Assembly (NCBI GenBank): GCA_023419875.1
Contig: JAEZXM010000515.1
Coordinates: 1-9,422, forward strand
Direction of reading: 5' to 3'
DNA: 9,422 nt
DNA from: Pseudomonadota bacterium
Lineage (GTDB): Bacteria > Myxococcota > Myxococcia > Myxococcales > Anaeromyxobacteraceae
The stretch's first letter is position 1. Each line of letters begins with the position of its first letter. Both the position numbers and the translations under genes were made by a program. Below are positions 6,330 through 9,422 of this stretch, piece after piece. The notes below the pieces were generated by a model. The model saw only the letters and a list, made by a program, of their open reading frames with translations. It searched no databases and was not told the DNA's origin.

Positions 6330-7748
6330 TCACGGCACCACGTCGAAGTGGGCCATCATCCCCGCCGCGTGGTGCTCGAGGATGTGGCAGTGGTACATCC
6401 AGCTCCCAGGCCGATCATCCGGCATCCAGGCGATCCGCACCCGACCTCGGGCGGGAACGTTCACCGTGTCCTCCCAGGACGGGAACGGCGGCGGCTCCCC
6501 GTTCACCTCGAGCACCTGGAAGAAGAAGCCGTGCAGGTGGAACGGATGGTGGATCGGGGAGCCGTTCACGATGTCCCAGACTTGCAGCTCGCCCACCTTG
6601 CACGGCTCCGCCCGATGGTGCGACTCGTCGTTGACGGTGAAGTCCACCCCGTGGGCGCGGCTCAGCTTCCAGCCGAGCCGCACCTCGCGGGTGGGCCGGA
6701 CAGGTCCGGTGACGAGCGGCGCGATCGGCCGCAGCACCTCCGGGATCGCCGCCGTCGACGGCCGGGCGGGACCGACGCGCAGCATCGCGAACGTCTCCCG
6801 CCGCGGGATGCCGAAGGCGCCGCGGTTGAACCGGAGGGACTCGAGGCGCAGCGTCTCCCCCTCGCGGAACGGACCGACGGCGAGGTCCACGCGATCCGCG
6901 GGCGCGAGCAGCACCTCGGTGGCGACGAACGGCGTCCCGATGAGCCCGCCGTCCGTCCCCAGGATCCGGAACGGACGCCCGCCGATCGAGAGCCGCACGT
7001 ACCGCGCGCTCGCGGCGTTCACGAAACGCCAGCGCTCGGTCTGTCCACCCGCGATCTCGAGCACGGGCTCGCGCCGACCGTTCACGAGGCGGGTGTTCCC
7101 CTGGCGCCCGTTGTGCCACTCGATCCAGCCCCCGGGCGGCTTGATCCGCCCTCTCCGGTCGAGCGCGACGTCGTCGAGGACGAGGACGCGCTCGGCGTCG
7201 AGGTGCGGCTCGTCCGGTCCGCGGACCACGATCGCGCCGTAGAGTCCCCGCTCGAGCTGGACGGTCTCGTGGACGTGCGGGTGGTACCAGAACGTGCCCG
7301 CGTCGGGGAGCACGAAACGGTAGGTGAACGTCTCGCCCGGACCCACGGGCCGCTGGACCATCTCGGTGCCGTCCATCGCCGCGGGGACCCGGAGCCCGTG
7401 CCAGTGGATCGCCGTGGGCTCGGCGAGCCGGTTGGTCAGCCGCACCTCGAGGACATCGCCGACGCGGGCCTCGATCGTCGGCCCGGGGACCTGGCCGCCG
7501 AAGCCCCAGGCGCGGGTGAAGACGCCGGGACGGAAGTTCCACTCGAGCTCGCGCGCCTCGAGGTCCACGTGCACGACGTTCCGCCCGGGCTCCGGCGACG
7601 CGGACTCGTATGCCTGCCGGTACGCGGCTTCCCAGCCGGCCGGGGCGACGTGGGCGACGGGTCCGTGTGCGCCGTGCCCGTGCGAACCGTGCCCGGCGTG
7701 CGGACCGTGAACGTGCCCCTGCGGGACGTGCTCGTGAGGGTCGGACAT
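6330..7748 (-). CDS. Multicopper oxidase with histidine-rich N-terminus
   Basis: A 472-residue, three-cupredoxin-domain oxidase that couples one-electron oxidation of a substrate to reduction of oxygen to water. All four copper-ligand motifs are intact: HWHG (115-118), WYHPHVH (154-160), HPFHLHG (401-407) and HCHILEHHAAGM (453-464), giving the type 1 ligands His401, Cys454, His459 and Met464 plus the trinuclear cluster. The first 33 residues contain ten histidines (for example GHVHGPHAGHGSHGHGAHG, 11-29), a likely metal-binding tail. No hydrophobic or twin-arginine signal peptide is seen, although many bacterial homologues are exported. The ATG at 7748 has GGGGAG (7754-7759) five bases upstream; an upstream extension of 78 residues is Arg/Pro-rich and overlaps the divergent gene. 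Possible jobs include copper or metal-ion oxidation or phenol oxidation; the sequence does not decide between them. Confidence 0.93.
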   Translation of the reverse strand: MSDPHEHVPQGHVHGPHAGHGSHGHGAHGPVAHVAPAGWEAAYRQAYESASPEPGRNVVHVDLEARELEWNFRPGVFTRAWGFGGQVPGPTIEARVGDVLEVRLTNRLAEPTAIHWHGLRVPAAMDGTEMVQRPVGPGETFTYRFVLPDAGTFWYHPHVHETVQLERGLYGAIVVRGPDEPHLDAERVLVLDDVALDRRGRIKPPGGWIEWHNGRQGNTRLVNGRREPVLEIAGGQTERWRFVNAASARYVRLSIGGRPFRILGTDGGLIGTPFVATEVLLAPADRVDLAVGPFREGETLRLESLRFNRGAFGIPRRETFAMLRVGPARPSTAAIPEVLRPIAPLVTGPVRPTREVRLGWKLSRAHGVDFTVNDESHHRAEPCKVGELQVWDIVNGSPIHHPFHLHGFFFQVLEVNGEPPPFPSWEDTVNVPARGRVRIAWMPDDRPGSWMYHCHILEHHAAGMMAHFDVVP

Positions 7749-7846
7749 GAGGGCTCCCCGAGGAAGGGTGGGCGGGTTCCGTAGCGGAGCCGCCGTGCGG
7801 GCGCACATGATCGGTGCGTTTCCCGGAGGGGGCAGCGAGGCGCGCA
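7749..7846. promoter_or_regulatory. Divergent promoter region between multicopper oxidase and receiver-flavoprotein genes
   Basis: These 98 bases must carry promoters for both genes. Two inverted repeats stand out: GGTTCCG-tag-CGGAGCC at 7775-7791 (one mismatch) and CGCAC-N7-GTGCG at 7802-7818 (perfect five-base arms). Either could be an operator shared by the two genes. No clear -35/-10 pair or sigma-54 element was recognised. Ribosome-binding sites lie at each end: GGGGAG for the oxidase (7754-7759, minus strand) and GAGG for the flavoprotein (7837-7840, plus strand). Confidence 0.4.
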
Positions 7847-9422
7847 ATGGAGACCGGCACCCAGGCCAGCGACCTGCCGGCCCTTCTCGTCGTCGACTCC
7901 TCCCCGGACGATCTCGAGCGCGCGGCGCGTGCGCTCGACCGGCGGTTCGGGGCCGACTACCGGGTGCGGACGGCCCGGACATCGGGCGAGGCGCTGGCGC
8001 TGCTGAAGCGCCTCGCGCGCGAAGGGAGGCCGGTCGCGCTCGTGGCGGCGGACGTGGGGCTCGCGGAGCTGGACGGGATCGAGCTGCTCCGGCGCGCGCA
8101 CGCGCTCCACCGCGGCGCCGGCCGCGCGGTGTTCGTGCCGATGGGCGACGCGCCGGGCATGAACGGCGCGATGGCCCCCGTCCTGCGGGCCTCCGCCCTC
8201 GGCCAGATCGACGTCTCGATCCTCAAGGGTTGGGTCTCTCCCGAGGAGTGGCTCTATCCGCTGGTGCAGGAGCAGCTCAGCGCGTGGGCGATCGCGCATC
8301 GCCCCCGCCACGAGCACGTCCGGATCGTCGGGGAGCGGCGGTCGCCGCGCTGCCACGAGCTCCGGGACCTCATGACCCGCAACACCGTGCCGTTCGGGTT
8401 CCACGCCGCCGACGCGCCGGAGGGCCGAAGCCTCCTCGCCGAGCACGGCCTCGACGGAACACGCCTGCCGGTGGTGATCTTCTTCGACGGCAGGGTGCTC
8501 GTCGATCCCGACGATCGTACGCTCGCCGGGACCTTCGGCGTCCGCACGCGGCCCGAGCCCGGCCGCTGCGACGTCGCCGTCGTCGGCGCGGGGCCGGCAG
8601 GGCTGGCGGCGGCGGTGTACGGCGCGTCGGAGGGGCTCTCGACCGTGGTCGTCGAGGCGACGGCGCTCGGGGGGCAAGCCGGCTCGAGCTCCCGCATCCG
8701 CAACTACCTCGGCTTCCCCCGCGGGCTCAGCGGGACCGACCTGGCGGCGCGCGCGTACGAGCAGGCGCGGGTGTTCGGCGCGGAGTTCGTCTTCACCCAG
8801 CGGGCCACCGGGATCGCGGCGCGCGGCGAGGACCGGGTGATCTCCCTGGCCGACGGAACGGAGGCGATCGCGCGGGCGGTCGTGATCGCCACCGGCGTCA
8901 CCTACCGGCGGCTGGGCATCCCGGCCCTGGACGCGCTCGTGGGCATGGGCGTGTTCTACGGCGCGGCCGCGGCAGAGGCACGCGCGCTCGACGGAGCGCG
9001 CGCCGTGGTCGTCGGGGCCGGGAACTCCGCCGGCCAGGCCGCGCTGCACCTCGCCCGGCACGCCGCCGGCGTGACCGTGCTCGCCCGCGGCGCTTCGCTC
9101 GCGGAGAGCATGTCCGACTACCTGATCCAGGAGCTCGCGGTGAACCCCCGCATCCAGGTCCGGCTTCGGGCCCGCGCCGTCGATGCGCGAGGCGACGGCC
9201 GCCTCGAGGCGGTGGTGGTGGAGGACGCACCGACGGGGCGGCGCGAGGAGCTCCCCGCCGCGGCGGTCTTCGTCCTCATCGGCGCCGAGCCCCGGACCGA
9301 CTGGCTCGGCGAGGCCGTGCAGCGCGATGACGCGGGGTACGTATCCACCGGCCGTGACGTCTCGGCGGGGCGATGGCCGCTCGCGCGTCCTCCCATGCTG
9401 CTCGAGACGAGCTGTCCGGGGG
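7847..9422 (+). CDS. Fused receiver / glutaredoxin-like / thioredoxin-reductase-like flavoprotein (runs off right edge)
   Basis: 525 codons are visible, open to the right edge. A receiver-like domain comes first (about 10-145): LLVVDSSPDD keeps only one acid (Asp17) of the usual pair, Asp69 in VAADVGLAELDG sits at the phospho-acceptor position, and Lys127 is in SILKGW. A glutaredoxin-like domain follows (about 157-232): VRIVGERRSPRCHELRDLM and RLPVVIFFDG, with a lone Cys169 and no CxxC. Then comes a class II flavoprotein: FAD motif VVGAGPAGLAAA (245-256), GGQAGSSSRIRNYLGFP (275-291), VIATGVTYRRL (346-356), NADPH motif VVGAGNSAGQAA (388-399), and IGAEPRTDWL. The sequence ends in LLETSCPG, just before the expected second FAD motif. 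Where thioredoxin reductases carry CATC, this reads GMGVFYGAAAAEA, so there is no redox dithiol. Some relatives are catalogued as fused response regulator/thioredoxin-disulfide reductase, but disulfide reductase activity is doubtful here. The ATG has GAGG six bases upstream. Confidence 0.9.
   Translation, partial: METGTQASDLPALLVVDSSPDDLERAARALDRRFGADYRVRTARTSGEALALLKRLAREGRPVALVAADVGLAELDGIELLRRAHALHRGAGRAVFVPMGDAPGMNGAMAPVLRASALGQIDVSILKGWVSPEEWLYPLVQEQLSAWAIAHRPRHEHVRIVGERRSPRCHELRDLMTRNTVPFGFHAADAPEGRSLLAEHGLDGTRLPVVIFFDGRVLVDPDDRTLAGTFGVRTRPEPGRCDVAVVGAGPAGLAAAVYGASEGLSTVVVEATALGGQAGSSSRIRNYLGFPRGLSGTDLAARAYEQARVFGAEFVFTQRATGIAARGEDRVISLADGTEAIARAVVIATGVTYRRLGIPALDALVGMGVFYGAAAAEARALDGARAVVVGAGNSAGQAALHLARHAAGVTVLARGASLAESMSDYLIQELAVNPRIQVRLRARAVDARGDGRLEAVVVEDAPTGRREELPAAAVFVLIGAEPRTDWLGEAVQRDDAGYVSTGRDVSAGRWPLARPPMLLETSCPG

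Noticed and set aside
5482..6333. Long minus-strand frame beginning with the sigma-54 activator fragment
   Set aside because: Only the first roughly 30 codons look like a protein family. The remainder overlaps the STAS-like and receiver genes out of frame and is Arg/Pro/Ser-rich, so it is not called as a gene.
7749..7982. 78-residue N-terminal extension of the multicopper oxidase
   Set aside because: It is Arg/Pro-rich, not signal-peptide-like, overlaps the divergent gene, and the ATG at 7748 has a good ribosome-binding site.
7747..9330. Plus-strand open frame overlapping the receiver-flavoprotein gene
   Set aside because: The translation is low-complexity Arg/Gly/Ala. The true frame starts at 7847 and shows FAD and NADPH motifs; this is its shadow.

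Overview
The window is very G+C-rich double-stranded bacterial DNA, with G or C at most third codon positions, so long spurious open frames appear on every strand. It is packed with genes, carries several cytoplasmic two-component proteins and no mobile element. This style suits a myxobacterium such as Anaeromyxobacter, but no marker gene is present and the assignment is only an inference.

Layout. (1) Positions 1-3490 hold five genes that all read leftward: a soluble GAF histidine kinase, thiD, a small glycine-rich membrane protein, a DUF2892 membrane protein, and the start of a TolC-type outer-membrane efflux protein that runs off the left edge. Gaps of 43, 39, 82 and 115 bases allow a single transcription unit. 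(2) A 205-base divergent spacer separates this run from a rightward PAS hybrid histidine kinase with a C-terminal receiver domain (3696-5327). That gene converges, 11 bases apart, on a leftward single-domain response regulator (5339-5743). (3) Continuing leftward-reading are a small STAS-like protein (5871-6149), a non-coding stretch holding a recognisable scrap of a sigma-54 activator AAA+ domain, and a multicopper oxidase with a histidine-rich N-terminus (6330-7748). (4) Diverging from the oxidase across 98 bases is a rightward gene, cut by the right edge, that fuses a degenerate receiver domain, a glutaredoxin-like domain and a thioredoxin-reductase-like flavoprotein without the CxxC motif.

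How the genes may work together. Two soluble kinases and three receiver or receiver-like domains lie within about 6 kb, but no DNA-binding response regulator is present. The outputs visible here are a lone receiver, a STAS-like protein and a flavoprotein, next to a copper enzyme and an efflux channel. A redox or metal-stress signalling neighbourhood is a reasonable hypothesis, but it rests on gene context only. The most unusual items are the receiver-flavoprotein fusion, the multicopper oxidase with no visible export signal, and the sigma-54 activator remnant directly behind the oxidase stop codon.
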